Assembly (NCBI GenBank): GCA_012932295.1
Contig: JAAONU010000002.1
Span: 15,971,388 to 16,035,387 of the forward strand
Direction: 5' to 3'
DNA length: 64,000 nucleotides
Source of the DNA: Cyclina sinensis
Taxonomy: Eukaryota; Mollusca; Bivalvia; Venerida; Veneridae
Shown: piece by piece, positions 26,801 through 41,800 of the stretch
Layout: every line of letters starts with the position of its first letter
Numbering within the stretch: the stretch's first letter is position 1
Program-made: the position numbers and the translations under genes
The notes under the pieces: model-generated
The model's input: the letters and a program-made list of their open reading frames with translations, nothing else
Databases searched by the model: none
Told to the model about the DNA's origin: nothing

Positions 26801-29800
26801 AGCGGATGTACACAGGTGTGTAACAACACCGCCGGAAGTTTCATATGTTCGTGTTTTAATGGTTACACGTACAACGCCTCCAGTAATGTCTGTGAACAAG
26901 GTAAGTTTATGTCAAATTATTATTTCTGATTAAATTACATTGATAATAATAATATGTATTTGTGTTTTATTCTCAGTCAAAACTTAAACACAATTCTTTT
27001 ACAAAATTTAGGATCCTGGATATATTTTCAGTAATTTTTCTTCAATTAAACACATACATAATAAAAGCCAAAAAGTAAAAATGTGATCTCAGATCAGAAG
27101 AAAACCTGTTTAATAATATTCTTCTTGTTTGCAAAGTTCTACGTCAAATACTTCATTCAGATGTTGGACCAACACTAACCCATACGTTATCTATAATGGT
27201 CGATAACCTTAATCATTTTCTTATATCATAGACGAGACAGCACCAGCCGGATGTAATGATATTAATTGCTCCAGCGCCAGTGGCTGCAGTATAAATGAGA
27301 CCGGTTCGGCGGTGTGTTTCTGTAACAGTGGATATGAAATCCAGGCGGACAACACTTGCGCAGGTAAATTAACAAATACCATCAAACCAGCTGGATAATT
27401 ATTTCAGAAAGAGACTGTGGCTATAAAAACAAGGCGCCATTTTATTTTTGTTAAATTAAAAACAAATTCTAACCGGATGTAAATCATGTTTTCAGATATT
27501 GACGAATGCGACACTGGGGTATGTTCCCAGTCCTGTAGCAACTCGGAGGGGAGTTATACATGCAGCTGCTTCACAGGATATAAATTACAGGACGACAGGG
27601 TGTCCTGTGAACGTACGTTGATCTTAGTTATAATAACAAAATAATTTCACTAGATCCTGCAGTATGGGTTATATATCTATATCTATATTAATCTATGTAT
27701 CTACATATAAACCTGTAACAAACCCGCGCAGGATTATGTTATTGAATTGCAAAACTGTTTTCTTTTTTTTCGCAAACGGGCTGTAAATAGCATATTTGAA
27801 ACATTCAGTAACATTGTTAAAGATATATAAAATTGAATACAAAGATACAAAAATATTTCCTCATATACAAGTAATATTGATTTGCATATTATATATTTGA
27901 CTTATCAAATATTTCTAATAGCTTGTCAGTTCCCTGGATATGGCGAAAACTGTGCTCAGACCTGTCAATGTGGTCGTGGTGCTTTGCGCTGTGACCCTGT
28001 GCGCGGCTGCGTGTGCAAGCCAGGTTGGACGGGAACTGGTTGCACAATTGATATCAATGAGTGTCAGGACAGTAATGTATGTGGCGATATTAACAAAGTA
28101 TGCACGAATACAGTCGGTTCCTACACGTGCCCATGTCGCCCTGGATACACTCTGTCTGAAGGAACATGCGTTGGTAAGATTGTGTTTTCATCATTTTCAT
28201 CAACAGCCGCCAAAATAGATCGACTGAAGTGCCAATTCCTATCAGATAAACCTGAAGCAGGAAAAGTTTTTTTATTACATTAGAAACAAAGTTTGTCATG
28301 TGACAGGTATATAGTGCTGCTTTTCAAAACAGTAAAAAGAATAAAAATTTAGTACTTTGGTTAAAAAAAAAAAAATGACGCATTCTAAATAAAATGATTT
28401 CCTTTGAACATTTTGCGTTGCAAATTCTTTCCTCAGCCGTTGTAGAAACGGCGTTACTAGGTCAAAATAACATGTCATAATAGAGTTTTCTTTTTCAAAC
28501 TATCCTGACGTCTTAAAGAAAATAAATCGTGGGGAATTTAAGATTTTTTATATAATATCACGTGCAATTTTAAACAGACGTCAACGAGTGTGAAGATCCT
28601 GGCTTGAACACGTGTGAGCAAGTGTGTTCGAACACAGAAGGAGGGTTCACCTGCAGCTGTAACACAGGTTACAACATAGATCCCACAAATGCAACTAAAT
28701 GTGTTGGTAAGCGTCGTTAAAATAAGTCGTTATTAATAAAAGGATCACTAGAAAATTTGGAAGTTTTGTTTTCTGTTTTTAGAACAATTTCAAGAGTCAC
28801 TATTATGACGTCATTGTGGGTACATGATCATGATATGATTTCGTAAAAGTGGAAATTCTCGTACACAACTTTTGACACTGTTTTTCGCGAAACCAAGTCT
28901 TACGACTATGTCTAGATGACTGGAAAACTTTTCAAAGCCTTTAGCTGTTATATGTTTGTGGCCCACTACCAATATGTTTTGATTATTGTTTTATTGATTA
29001 ATTGATTTTTTCAAGATTATGATGAGTGTGAAGCAGGCGTGTCTGGCTGTGAGCACATTTGTACCAATACACAAGGAAGATACCACTGTGAATGTTATTT
29101 CGGATTCCTTTTGAACTCAGACAGGAAGACATGCACAAAAGGTAGGTAACAACGTGTAATATTGATATTTTTGACAGACGTTGACAATAACTGAAAACCT
29201 AAGAAGTTTCACATTGGATTTTTCATGTCTCACATTTTACGTAACTCAGAATTTATCAGGTACAGAACAGGATATGACAAAATGTTTAAAACCATACAGC
29301 TTTCCTTTTGAGTTCTGTAGAGTTTTCGTTCAGAAAAAGGTACCAGACCTGACGTCTATTTAAAATAGGATACGGCGATATTTATGGCTTTATATAACAT
29401 ATGTCTATAAGGGGCAGTTTATAAATTATATGTGTGTACATGATATGTGTTCACAACCTGTTTTTGTTTAAAAGAGCTTTTTTCCTTTGTTACAGTATCG
29501 GACCCGTGCACGCTGTTCCCGGATGTGCATTGCTCGGATATTTGTCTTGTAATCAACGAAGAACCACAATGCTCCTGTAATACAGGTTTCGATCTGGGAG
29601 CCGATCAGCAAACATGCATTGGTAGCATATTTATACTAATTAATTTATCAAACAATGAAAATAAATATTATTTCATATGATTTTTTTCTGACCAGAAATG
29701 TAATGAATGTTTCATTTTACCTGGACATTCTTACGCACTAAACAAAATGATTTGCGTGTCTGCTGGATACCGCTGAATGAAATTAGGTTTTCAGTAAAAC

Positions 29801-32800
29801 ATTAAATTTTGTTTTTCTTTTACTATCTTTATGGCTAGTGGCCCGACTGTATTGAAATGTCGTTATTTTAAATGTTTTGTCAAATAAGGCCTTAGATAAT
29901 CATTAAAAAGAAGCATTTGTACAAAATTAAAATTAAGTTATTTCAAAATACGTTTTTGTCTTTCACAGATGTAAACGAGTGTGACTCAAATTTGAACCAG
30001 TGCAGTGAAACAGACACGTGTGTTAATACAGATGGTGGATACACGTGTTCGTGTAGCATCGGTTTCAAACTGGCAAATGACCTGAGAACGTGTCAAGGTG
30101 AGAAATACGCACTGAAATATAAATTCGTAGGAAATAACGTACATATTATCACAAATTTAATAATCAAGTTGAAATAAAAAGATAGGCACTATGCTCATGA
30201 TTTATAAATATTCATAACATTTATTCAAACCAAAACCTAAGTAAACTTATATAAAACGAGGGATAACTGGTTAAGAAATATTTTGTTTGACAGCATGTGA
30301 TGCATACCATTACGGTGAAAATTGTGCCAACGAGTGTAACTGCGGAGTGGGAGCGTCCAGGTGTGACTCCGTGACAGGGTGTGTCTGCAAAACTGGATGG
30401 ACCGGAGAAAAATGTGACATAGACAGGAACGAATGCGATAATTCCCCGTGCACAGGTCAGCATGAGGTGTGCACGAACACGCCTGGATCATACACCTGCA
30501 CGTGCGAGACAGGATATTCACGAGATTCAAATGACGTGTGTCAAGGTTGGTTAAATACAACTCCAAATATTCGAGAAGGGCATTTGGTTGTTTTATTTTT
30601 TTTCAGAAGATAATAACATAAAATACTGCGTAAAACATCTTTGAAGATATGCAATATAAATAGAATGTCCATGTACGTATCTGTTAAGCTGTCATGGACA
30701 CCTACTGACATTCAAAAAGATATCAGGCAGGCAGTTATCTTACCATTGCTCTTGAGAAGAACCAGTACTGGATTCTTATCTCTGTCACGAACTGCCAACT
30801 TTCTCAGATTAATGCTAATGATCGGTAGAAAGGCTCGATTTCCTGACCACTAACCTGTTATTGATGATTGGAAGAGAACATAATTAACCACTCGACCATG
30901 TAGACGGGTCTGACCAGTATTATAAACAACAGTTAATGGTCATGTACTCAGTACATATTTAATATTCTTGTACACAACATTAAGCGGTCATGTACACAGA
31001 ACAGACTAAATGTACGTTGTCATAACAGCTTAACAGTAAACTACAAAATACAGATCAAGCGTTCATGTATACCACAAGATATGTGCTATGTATACAGCAG
31101 TTTTGCAGTCATGTTCAGTCGTTCATTTATACAATTACAGATATTAACGAGTGCTCCAGTCCCAATATGAATGACTGTAGTCAGATATGTACCAACACTG
31201 TGGGCAGTTACCAGTGTAGTTGTAACCCTGGATTCACACAGGCCGGAAATACTTGTACAGGTAAAACCTCTTTTTTATGAAATAGGGAAATCAAAGCACT
31301 GGATGCACTGAAATCAGCAAATTAGTTCGTTTATCTAATACAAGATAAAAAGAAGTCATGACAATTTAAAAAGTATTTTAAAGTTGTTTGTGAGTAGATT
31401 TTTTGCTTCACATTGTTACAACGTTATGCTAAAATTGATGACAGATCTGGTTATTTACCGTAAATAAATACTTTTTTTCAGACATAAATGAATGTGAAGG
31501 TCAGAATGATTGTTCTCAGGTGTGTACTAACACACTCGGGAGCTACCGATGCTCTTGCAATGCTGGATTCAAACTTGACGTCACCACAAGGAAAACATGC
31601 ATACGTGAGTTACCTACCCTTCAATACAAATAAATCTTCGGTTTAAAATATTTCAGTATTACCTGAACTGCTCTGTTCGTTGAAATTGTAGAAACAAAGT
31701 TGTAGATAAAATGAATTTAAGGAAAATTTACACAGCTTCTGTCTGTCGATCTTTTTTTAGCACAGAACTTAAATCATGAAGCATGCAAGAGCGATGGAAA
31801 ATGTTATTCATTAATATTTGCGCCCTAATATATTTTACCAATTTTGATATTTTTTAAAACAGCGGAGGCAGAATGTGACCCAAATCCATGCCTGGATAAT
31901 ACACAATGTGCAGTTATAGACGGTAATCCAACGTGCATTTGTGACGCTGGTTATGAAGCCCTGAATGCAACAGCCTGTGCAGGTATTTGTTGTTTTTGTC
32001 GTATAGAATTGTTTAAAATCTTCTTTTATGATTAACAAGGAGGTAGGTAAGAGGTCAATTCATATACATATTTCACTTGGCAACGAATAATTTTTGGTAT
32101 ATATTTTGTATCAAAATAAAGCACACAAATATGTACAAATACACCAACAAACACACGGCAACGCCAAGAAAACAGAAGATAATGACTTTATTTATTATTA
32201 CATAATTGTATTAGAATGTTGTTTGATCGCGTGTTCACCACGACGTACGTGTATCATTTATATTTTCCTGTACATAAAAAAATAGCGAAGGAAACTTCGA
32301 TCTTTTGGGAAACACGAAATAATGCAAAGTCTGCTTTGTTATTGCTTCCTTCAGTCTCCATGCACATCTGGCACTCATATTTCAATATTTGTGCATGCCT
32401 GAATCATTGCTGATAAAAAATTCTTTGCTAGGCTAAGTAAGATACGATGCTTTAGCGAATGTTTTTTTTATTTTTATTTTTATGGTTTCATTTTTATACG
32501 CAGTAAAAAAAATGCAATAATTATGTTGTAATGTCTGCGCAGATATCCGAGAATGTACACAAACACCAAGCCTCTGTTCGCAAGGATGCACTGAGCTACA
32601 AGGAGGATATGAGTGTTATTGTGATGAACCAGGTTATCGACTGGACACTGACCAATCTACATGTGTTGGTAAGATAAGTTATTTAAAGTCGCTTTTTTAC
32701 AAAATTCAATGTGTCAGTACATTCGTCTGTTTTTTTTAAAATTACGAGTTTTGACCCCAATACGATTCTCCCTCACCATAATGAAACTGACGTAAGCAAT

Positions 32801-35800
32801 GATTGAAAAAATTTATTAATTTTACAGTAAAGGGCAACTCTGCAGAGTGTCTTCTGTAGATTCACGATAATTGTGTCATGTTTGTGTATAATACGTTACA
32901 TATTTATAACAAACAGTAGTTGATAATAAATTAATTAAGATATTTTCTTATTAGGTACTTATTTGATAGAAACTCTGGGTGTATGGCAAAAGCCAGTTCA
33001 TATTCGAAATTGTGTAGTCTAATACACAATACTAAAACAGTTATAAACCAAGCACTGCATTTCATTATATATTTTTACTATATAGTTTGCTCCGAAAATA
33101 CTTACGGCGACAATTGTACACAAAATTGCACGTGCGAGGTAGCAAACACTTTGTCTTGCATTCCCACCAATGGCACATGCATATGTAAGGACGGTTGGGA
33201 AGGGAGCACTTGCGCTGATGACGTCGATGAATGCGCAGACGCAAATATTCATCAGTGCCCGACAAACTCTGAATGCATGAATACTAACGGGTCATTCTAC
33301 TGTAAATGTGACAACGGGTACTTAAAAGCAGCCGACGGGACATGTCAAGGTACAAATTATTTCCTACATAATATTTAATGTATAAATTTGTCTCAAAGGT
33401 ATACGCAGACGATGCATACCACTTTTACTTTTCTAGATTTCTAGAAGCAATTGTGTTATTACATTAACGTTTATGTGTACTGGCGATAAATTGTTTTTTT
33501 TTTTTGAAACATTTAATTATATGAGCAAAATAGCGAAATATAGATCTGTAGAGATCAAATATATATTCTTTTGATATAAAAGTTTTATCCTGTAAATACA
33601 GCTTCTTACAACTACGCAATTATGTACAAGTAAAATATTTATGACAATATTTAAAAACACATGCATTTACCTGATACGATAATGCAAATGCCAAATGATT
33701 CATTTACCAGTTAACTTGTGGTCAGATTTTGCCCCATGGTACATTTTAATGATCTGATTTCGAGATTATTTCAATGTTTCTAAGATTTGTATATTAATAT
33801 TTATTTTGAAAATATTTCATATTTCTTTGACATTATGTACAGAGTTATTTTAAAGACATTCCGCTTTTATCTTATTCTATTTTATTCATTTATGTTGATA
33901 AAATCATCTGTGACTTCTTCTCTAAGCCATTCAGTTTTTATCATGTTTATTGTCAGTATTGTCTTAATATTATCATTTTAATTTTAAAGACATTTCTTGT
34001 GAAAGCCAGTATGATAAGACTGTCACAGAATATCGCTTAACTTAGAAAAAGTTAGTTTTTTTTGAAAATATGCAAATTTTCTCAATGATGTTAAATAGAG
34101 GATGTCAATAAATCTATTTTACTATTCTGATATCTTTTCTTCAGTTTGTACTCGAGGAACATATGGTGAAAACTGTAATAATACATGTGAATGTGTTACA
34201 AGTAACACCGAGTCTTGTAACCATGTCAATGGAACATGCACGTGCAAGGAAGGCTGGGAAGCAGACGACTGTAGTCAAGACATTGACGAATGTACTGCAA
34301 ATACAGCAACGTGCCCAGAAAACTCAACCTGTCAAAACACAAACGGTTCATATGTATGTGATTGTGTTGCCGGGTATAAGAAAGTGAATGGAACATGTCA
34401 AGGTAAACTTTGTATTTCTTTCAAAACAAATAAAGGCACTAGTTACTATGTGTACATTTATGGTCAATATTTAAAGTAATATTGCCTAATAGCCTTTGAA
34501 ATGTCAGATGTTTCGCTAATGGTCACTGAACAAGTCTAAAGATAAGTATACCATGGACATATTTTGCAGACTTACAGTAGACGTATTCGAAGTTTTCCCA
34601 AAATACGTTCTTTTTTAAATTGTTATTTACCCTTTTAGTCTGCGATGCAATATTCTTCGGCGAGAATTGTGCCACACCCTGTACGTGTTTTGCTGTCAAC
34701 ACTGAAGTATGTAACCACGTGAACGGGACATGCACCTGCAAGTCAGGGTGGGAGGGAGGCGATTGCAGTCAGAACATAGATGAATGTACTCGGGACAGTC
34801 CAGAATGCCCTGATAACTCCCAGTGTCAAGACACACAAGGGTCGTATATCTGTGCCTGTAACACTGGATATGGAAAAACAAGCAACGGTTCATGCGAAGG
34901 TATGTTTTGTATTTCTTAGTTAATTCCATTACTCTCATTATCAAGGAAGATAAACTTATCTTAAATTCAGTAACATCAAATGTTTGCGACCACGTGAACT
35001 CACCTCTGCAAGTCAGGTTTTCTTTCACCACGAGCCTACGCAAAGGGGGCTGGGGAAGGGATAGCTCTGGCAAATGAACTACCAAAGAAGGCAATGATCC
35101 ATTGTAGTGAAAAGAAAAAATGTTGCTTCTATTTTTCCGTCTGTCGTCTGCTGTTTTACCGTGTCGTTCTGGAAACGTTGACAAAGGTCAGTTTCTATTC
35201 AATGCCTATCATGTTTGACGTCTTTTCTTCCTTGTGAGGTGTCATCTTGTTACCTGGGGTTTTCATTAGCTTTATGGCTGACTACGTAACTAGCTTTTCT
35301 ACGCTCGACTGTTTTATATACAAAACGTATCTAATTTATTCAACAATAATACATGGGTGATTAGATATTAAAGAAGCCATCATTAAAAGTATTTCTGTCT
35401 AACTAGTAAATTCACTCTCGGTTATTTTTCTCATGAATTAACCATTCCTATTTCTTTTTAAACTTAACAGATGTTGATGAATGCAGTGATGGAAGTAACG
35501 ACTGTGATTCCAACGCAATATGTGCAAACACTGTCGGTAGTTTTACATGTGCCTGTAAAGATGGCTTCATTGGTAATGGGACAACTTGTTCAGGTAAAAA
35601 GTTCATGAAATAACACCTTTCCAATATTGTCAACAGTTAAAAAGTACAATATAGCGGGTCAAAAATTTATGCGTTTTGACCAAAAATGGAAGGATTAATA
35701 TCTGCGTTTTTTATTTCAGCGAGGGATAAATTTCTGCGTTTTAAAATTCCAACGGTGTTACCGTTTGAATAGTATGGGCGTGAAATGCTGACTTGAATGA

Positions 35801-38800
35801 AAATAACTTGCGTACATTTTTATCAAATATCCGTATCAATATAAAATGGTTAGACTTAAAACCCACATTTTCAATATTGGAAAAAAGTGTATTGGGGGTC
35901 TGCGATATATAGCCAGGCCTTTTACCGCGGTGAACCGTCACCATGTACGTATCGTTACAGCCCTAGAAATAACCCGCTATACAGTTCAAACGAATCTTTT
36001 AAAGAGCTAGACAAAAAACATATTTATTATTACTTAAAATCTGAAAATTTCATTTTAAAAATTATGTCAATTTGTTGCATTTTGATAGATTAAAAGTTGA
36101 CTATTCTCAAAACCGGATGTTTTTTGGCAAAGATCTGTACTTTAAATCGATTTAAATGGCATCACATTTTACAATGGAATCATATCTTTGACATAATACA
36201 AGTGTGAGTTAGTCTGTAGCATATCATGAACATTTTGTGTATTTTCGTTTAGAAATTTCATTTAAGCAAGTTGCTTTAAAACTTACTTTACAGATGTTGA
36301 TGAATGCAATAATGGAACTGACAACTGTGATTCAAACGCGACTTGTACAAACACTGACGGTAGTTTTACATGTGCCTGTAACCCCGGCTACAGCGGTGAT
36401 GGAACAAACTGCTCAGGTACATTTTTGTAAAGGGAATTAATGTTAAGAAAGCTATCATTCAGATAGAATTTCTGTGAAACTAGTGAATTTGTCCTTAGAT
36501 AACTTTTTCATTTGAGTTGACCATTCTAAATTCTTTTGACTTTTTATATTTACAGATGTTGATGAATGTAGTGACGGAAGTAACAACTGTGATTCCAACG
36601 CGACATGTACAAATACTGTAGGTAGTTTTACATGTGCCTGTAACGACGGCTTACCTGGGGATGGAACAACTTGTTCAGGTAAAAAAAAATCATGAAATTA
36701 CACTTTTGCAATATTGTAAAAGAAATGATTATTTCCAAAAAGAATTGTGGAAGAAGTTGACAAGAAAACTTATTTGATTCTTTTTATTTCTGAAAATGTG
36801 TTTGTCATTTAAAAAAAACATACGTGTTTCAGAGATGCTATCCCAAATTCTATGATGTACTAAAATGATACTTTGATAAAACTGAAAGTTGACGACTCAA
36901 AACCAAAGACTTAATTTTTACAATGGTCTGTATTTGAAAAATTGAAGAAAAAAGAGAGATTTGAATGGTGTATCATAAAACAATTGAAACATATTTCTTA
37001 CATTTTTCTACTTGAATATAACAAGTATGATTGGGTTTATGGCAAATCATGAGCATTTTGTATATTTTCATTTAGCAAATTCAAATTACATATTACGTTA
37101 CTTTAAACCTTACCTTGCAGATGTTGATGAATGCAGTGATGGAACTGACAACTGTGATTCCAACGCGACATGTACGAATACTGTAGGTAGTTTTACATGT
37201 GCCTGTAACCCCGGCTACAGCGGTGATGGAACAAACTGCTCAGGTACTTTTATAGATAGGGAGAAATTGAATTTTATCAGAAAAGGATTTAACTAAAGCG
37301 TTTTTATAAAAGTTACGTTAATTATTGTTGATCACAAACGAAAATGAGTTCTTCTGAAGGAAGAAATTACGTTTACTCCGTCGTCCAGATATTGATTAAT
37401 AACATTTTTATCAAACATACATAAAAAAGATATTGCAGAATAAAACAGCGCGGGACTTAAACAAAGGGGAATAAAATTATTAACTGAGAATATAATTCCT
37501 AAATAAAAGCATTATTTCTATATTCTTTTCAGTCTGTGTAGACACCTGGGGTGATCAATGTTCAAATGGGTGTACCTGTGATGCCGAAAAATCTACTTGC
37601 GACCACGTGACTGGTGTGTGCAAGTGTTTTGCGGGCTGGCAAGGTGAAAACTGTACAGAAGACATTAATGAGTGTGAAACTGACCCTAACACATGTGTGC
37701 TCAACTCCGACTGCACGAACACAGTTGGTAGTCGCACGTGCACTTGTAAAACTGGGTACAAAACACAGATCGACGGCTGTTTCGGTAAAGAGTTTTTAAG
37801 ATATGAATCAAAATCAAAGCGAACACAATTTCAATCTTTAAAAAAAGATCGTAAATTTAACGATGCAGTTTGTTCAGGTTTAATCAATGCCTAGCAAGAT
37901 GTCTATAGCAGCATTTACAATAACCGAAGTAGCCATTGGCCACTTCATTTTCCAGACTTATATGGAATGTCCTTGGAAAAATAGAATGTTTCTTTTTGAA
38001 TTAAATAGAATTTTAGTTACTAAGATTTTTCCTTGTGTCAAACTAGGACGTTTCACACAAGTGATCAAAATCAGGTTTCCAGAACTGATCTGGCTATTTA
38101 ATGGGCCTTAAAAACATTGCTGCTTGTTTGCTTAGAACCTTTTAAATGCTTCTACTACTGTGTAATGATTATTGTCTTTTGTAAAACGTTAGCTTTTTAA
38201 CAGATTTCAAACCGGTTTTAACTTCTGTTTATTTTTTTTCGACTAAGCAAGCACTTACAGCTTATAACCTACTCAATGACTGCTTCGGGGGTCAAACAAG
38301 AAGTCACGTCGAAAATGTAGAACATTATAGACTCACTCGAATCATCCTACTTTGAACTTCGGACCTGTATTCCAGCGTACTATCACTCCATCATAACTCT
38401 GGTGCTCCTAAAATGTTATTTCTTTTTAAGTACTGTTTTCATATATTTTACAAAAAGGATTAGTATAATCATGCCGGATTTCACTTTGTCTCAGTCCAAA
38501 TGCTGAAATTAAATGCATGGACATTTTTATTCAAGAATGCACGGACAACACTTTCGGTGATGAATGTGGTACGCCGTGTGACTGCGTAGCAAATAATACC
38601 GTGACACCGTCACAGTCATGTAACCACGTGAACGGCACGTGCAGCTGTACGTCATTTTGGACTGGGTCCCGATGTGAACTTGATGTGGATGAGTGTGCAA
38701 ACGAGACGACGCACAATTGTACAAAAGACAACGAGGGTTGCCATAATATAAACAATGGTTTCACGTGCTCGTGTCTTCTTGGTTACATCAAGGATAGCAA

Positions 38801-41800
38801 TGGTAGCTGTATTCCTGAAGGTAATTGATTATTCATTAAAATGAATTTGCCAACAAAAGTAGACTGTTAGACACATATAAAATTGATGAAGAACAAATCT
38901 AATTTAGTATCAGTATACCTATTCGAAATAATCGGCTTTTCGTTTTCGGTTCGTCAATGTTTGAGACAGTACGCCCTCGGTAGTGTGTACTGTTTGTTAT
39001 ATAAATGCCAGTACTATGATTAAAGTACCGCTTGTGTTTTCTGGAACAGCAGGTTAGTTAGACGCTTCTGTAACACAATTTATAGTATTTCTGGTTTTAT
39101 AGTGACCTGGGTGTAATTTCTGGTAAAACTTTATTAGTTTATTAGATGATCCTTGCAATACTGTAGTACAAATATGTTTTGTATACAGTATTTGACGACA
39201 TAATTGTCATGTCTTTAAAAAATATAAGGATTTTTTTTCAGGAACCACGACTGCACCTTCGACATCTCAAAGGCCTCGTAAGTGTTTGTGATTTTAAAAG
39301 TACCAACCTCTGTATTAAAGATAACATCAACCTCTGTATTAAACGTAACATCAACCTCTGTATTAAGCGTAACATCGAGCTCTGTATAAAGCGTAACATC
39401 CTCGAACCTAAAAGATTTGTACAAAAAGCTTTAAGAATAGGATGCAGTAGAAAATTTCAGAATTCGCAAGTCTTGTCTGTCAAAAGTAGAAAGTCTAAGA
39501 AGGGATGACTAAACTTAAAAACAAGATGCAGGTGGTCTTTTTTGACCCAAGGAGTATCTTATGAGTCTTGTATAGATTCCTTATAAGTATCAGGTTATAA
39601 GAAACACAGATTGTAAAATGTAACTGTTTTTTGAAATCTGCTAACGCTACCACTTACCTAGATGAAACGTTGCAGACTGCTAATGAAGTACATGTATTAC
39701 GTAATTCGCAACATAAAAGTATTAAGTCTTTATATAAAATAAATGCATGATTTGAATTGCAATGCCTGGTAATTTTTGTAGCTACACAAACAGCCATCAG
39801 GGTGTTGTTGACCTTGGATATCACAGTTCCTGACAACTTGAATGTTAGTCAGACAAATAGAAAATACAAACTGGAAGTACATAACCAGGTAGGTTGTCAC
39901 GTGCAGCACGTTTTAATTAGGACACGTAGGGTAAAATTCTGTTGTAAAGTGGAAAGAATTAAAGAGACAGTTTACAAAAGATTACATTGTACCTCCTTTT
40001 TTCGCGTTTTCATAAAAATGGGGGACATTCCTGATAACAAATTATCTCCCTTACTCAGATAACATCAAAGGTAGACCAAATAGCACATTGATCCTTTCAG
40101 TTGGAATCCTTTGACTTTATCCTTGTTTCTAATTGTGATGGTCTAGACTTTTAGTCGTGCAAATTGTCACTTATATATTAAATAAAAAGTTAATATTATC
40201 AAAAAACAAAGATAATGGTGTGTTAAACTTAATGTGTAATCTGACTACCACTGTTGCAAATAATTAGGCTTAATTATCACCATTCCAAAAGAGAAATTAG
40301 CGATAAAAGCAGAGGAATCCAAATGGAAGGACCAATGTAATATCAGAGAGTATCCAGGGTAGATAATCCACTAATGTTCCCCATTCTGTCGCATCAGCGT
40401 GTAAATGATTATCGGAAAGTCGAGAAAAATAGAAATTCAAATACTAATCCGTCTTTAAATGTAAGGAATATCGAACTTTTTAACATGTAACCGATCATGA
40501 TGTCACCACTAACGGAAATTTGTCTGGAATTTTTTTGTTCTTTGGGTCAGTTGAAATTTGAACCAGTTATTTTAGCAATGTATATCCTACAAGAACTTTA
40601 TGTTTTATGAATGACTTTGACTGTTACTTGGTGCGATAAACGAAATATCAAAGAAATGCTTGTTGTTAGTCTAATTTTTTATATAAAATGGTTTTTGTAT
40701 TTACCGTTATTCTATTTTCTTTCAGCTTACAATAATCTATAGACGGCGTCTTCTGAATGTACAATTTGTTATAACTGTCCTCAGAGTATGGTAAGTAATG
40801 TAAATAACTTAGCCTTTTTGCACAAAAAACAGCAGCTTTCATTACTGCATTATCTAGTCGCTTTCGCTCGCTGATGTCGCGAAATGCAAGAAAAATTTAA
40901 TCTGTCTCCTAAACCTTTGGTTAACAATATTACCGGCCACAAACCTAAAAGAAAATAGTAGATGATATTTATAAAACAATTAAAAAAACAACAATGAAAA
41001 ATAACAGACAAATATTTTGAATGTCACTGAAATTGAGGTTAAAATTTAATATTAGACGGAAACTCTGTCACATTCAGTATTTTTTCCAGGCAAGGAAGTC
41101 TAAATGCAGAATATTTGATTGAGGTACCTACGTCAGAAGCTTCAGCGGCGGCAGCTGCGACAGCAGATATCGGGGGAGGTCAGACCCCGGTCCCAGTTTT
41201 CGGCGAAAATGCAACTGCCCTCTCAATGGTTATTGGTAATAGTACAAGTGAGTAAAGCATACTGTCTTGTTACCTTGGATACGATTATTGCTTTAAAGAG
41301 GCTGTACTCCAGATTTGACAAAAAAATGTTTTTTCATAAATTATATATTAAGATGCCGTGAGATTATAACAACATAATATTTTACTTCAAAACTGATTAT
41401 AAAAGTCAAAATAGAATAAAAATATATTTTCGCTCCAGCCTGATTTGAACTCTGGACCCTCATGTTAACAAAATATTTCCAACGCTTTAAATGTCACCAC
41501 CATCGCCGTATGTGATATTACAGATATTTACTTTAAATCTTATACGATATAGTTATACCGTCGCGTTACGGTATAGCACTTTGAAAGGGAAAAAAATCAA
41601 TTTATAATGTAATTATTTGACTTATTTTTTGTCAGTAAGTTACTTTTTAAGCATTAGTCATAAATATTACAAGAAATTTATAATACAAGAAAACTTCCTT
41701 TTTTTGTCATCTGGAGCACAGCCCCTTTAAGATTAATATGAGTAAATAAAGAGTCAGTACAGATGTCTTGCCTCCACTCTCAGATAAAGCGGTATCTAAA

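Noticed and set aside
39179..39508. 109-codon frame with repeated INLCIKRN units
   Set aside because: Reading of the 24-bp minisatellite in intron 43, overlapping a real 36-nt exon in the gene's frame.
41440..41500. B-box-like GATTTGAACTC sequence in intron 46
   Set aside because: No A box or tRNA fold could be seen. Too weak to call.
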